42,364 nucleotides of DNA, taken from the NCBI GenBank assembly GCA_030158115.1, contig JAOATK010000015.1:20764-63127 (forward strand), given 5' to 3'. The position numbers and the translations under genes are program-made. This stretch comes from Legionella sp. (GTDB lineage: Bacteria; Pseudomonadota; Gammaproteobacteria; Legionellales; Legionellaceae). Below, piece by piece: positions 41,807-42,364 of this stretch. The stretch's first letter is position 1; each line of letters begins with the position of its first letter. The notes under the pieces are model-generated. The model was not told the DNA's origin, ran no database searches, and saw nothing but the letters and a program-made list of their open reading frames with translations.

Positions 41807-42364
41807 TTAAATAGACTGAGAAGGAGGTGCTTCATTCGGTTCTTTTGTATCCTCTAGATCTTTTGGATCTGTTGGATCTTTCAACTTCATAATATCCTGA
41901 CCTAGCTTTTTCACATCACCAGCAGCAGCAGGAGCATCAAAAAATGTAAGATGGCCTTTATACATTGAATACACTGTATGAGCCATGCCTAAAGTCAAAA
42001 TAAATGCCATTAAATTCAATAATACTCGTTTAATATCAACATGATTATTTAGATTTTCTACGAAACCCTCTTTGTTTGAAAGTAGATTTTGACATTTTTC
42101 TTTAAAATCAGCTAAGTTGCCATTTTCTATATAATCCAGCCTGAAACCCTCTATTCTCGCTCGAATTATTATAGCCGCCTTTCTAGCAGAAGAACCTTCT
42201 CTTAACATGCGTGTATGTTCCTCTAACACGCTTAATTGACTAGCTATAGGATCTACTTCACGCGTCCTCTTCGCTGCTGCTTTAGCTTCTGCTGCCGCTT
42301 TGGCTTCCTCTGCCGCTTTGGCTTCCTCTGCCGCTTTGGCTTCCTCTGCCGCTTTGGCTTCCTC
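41807..42364 (-). CDS. Partial coiled-coil protein with membrane segment, cut by the window edge
   Basis: The reading frame stays open to the edge of the window, so its start is outside. The visible 186 residues or so begin with four copies of EEAKAA, followed by AEAKAAAKRTREVDPIASQ, then a helical LEEHTRMLREGSSARKAAI. A hydrophobic segment (LNLMAFILTLGMAHTVYSM) about 75 residues from the end is a likely membrane helix, followed by an acidic, Pro-rich tail (DPTDPKDLEDTKEPNEAPPS). Alpha-helical coils with membrane segments and acidic tails are common in Legionella Dot/Icm effectors, but there is no firm evidence here and I do not assign a function. Downstream lies the double palindrome at 41679. 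Confidence 0.7.
   Translation of the reverse strand, partial: EEAKAAEEAKAAEEAKAAEEAKAAAEAKAAAKRTREVDPIASQLSVLEEHTRMLREGSSARKAAIIIRARIEGFRLDYIENGNLADFKEKCQNLLSNKEGFVENLNNHVDIKRVLLNLMAFILTLGMAHTVYSMYKGHLTFFDAPAAAGDVKKLGQDIMKLKDPTDPKDLEDTKEPNEAPPSQSI
42293..42364. repeat. 18-bp tandem repeat coding for EEAKAA
   Basis: TGCCGCTTTGGCTTCCTC is repeated four times without any visible mismatch up to the window edge. It codes on the minus strand for EEAKAA repeats of the partial gene. Exact identity points to recent expansion or contraction, and the full copy number lies outside the window. Confidence 0.92.

Overview
The window is about 42 kb of chromosome from a Legionella species. The clearest marker is a full-length Mip gene (macrophage infectivity potentiator, FKBP type) at 19545-20243, in a low-GC gammaproteobacterial background that also has CsrA, ppsA, purB and mevalonate-pathway genes. 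The Mip protein, as I remember the family, differs at many positions from L. pneumophila Mip, so a non-pneumophila species is likely. Most of the window is conserved housekeeping DNA. The accessory-looking parts are the left end, the block around the tRNA-Leu gene, the intergenic inverted repeats, and the right edge.

Left end (1-993): an array of about 190-bp units, each made of two hairpins. One unit carries an intact four-helix-bundle gene of the 23S rRNA intervening-sequence (IVP/S23, Avd-like) family. The last codons of that gene lie inside the repeat arm. There is no rRNA here, so this looks like an IVS-type element living as an intergenic repeat. It is the strongest candidate for an under-described system in the window.

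994-5734 (minus) is a tightly overlapping operon: KefB-like antiporter, nadC, a MurG-type glycosyltransferase, and an M20 dipeptidase. ppsA and a SulP transporter follow on the same strand. 10117-14489 (plus) is purB-nadB-nadA, so all three de novo NAD genes (nadB, nadA, nadC) are in the window but on opposite strands. 14496-18093 holds a small secreted protein, tRNA-Leu(CAA), and a translationally coupled pair: a glycine-rich autotransporter-like passenger and a separate outer-membrane beta-barrel. Then come ampG, mip and serine deaminase.

21857-25906 groups tilS-accA (minus) with a phosphopantetheinyl transferase and birA (plus), a set that links fatty-acid synthesis with carrier-protein modification. 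csrA, a WecA/MraY-like phosphoglycosyltransferase, a methyltransferase, a POT peptide transporter, lipA, a thioredoxin-CcdA-like fusion and a BON lipoprotein follow. 32838-34439 (plus) is cbpA-cbpM and ftsB. 34608-36423 (minus) carries mvaD and mevalonate kinase. 36507-37960 is pal-cpoB without the rest of the tol genes. 38162-41576 is an MCE (Mla-like) lipid transport operon. The right edge cuts a coiled-coil protein whose upstream end is an exact 18-bp tandem repeat.

Several gaps contain members of a dispersed inverted-repeat family beginning TAGCCTTGATG or TAGCCTGGATG. Start codons were moved from the longest open frame to an internal ATG with a ribosome binding site for the M20 peptidase, SulP, csrA, the glycosyltransferase, the methyltransferase, lipA, the BON lipoprotein, cbpM and pal. 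All functional calls rest on reading motifs and family resemblance by eye; no database search was run.
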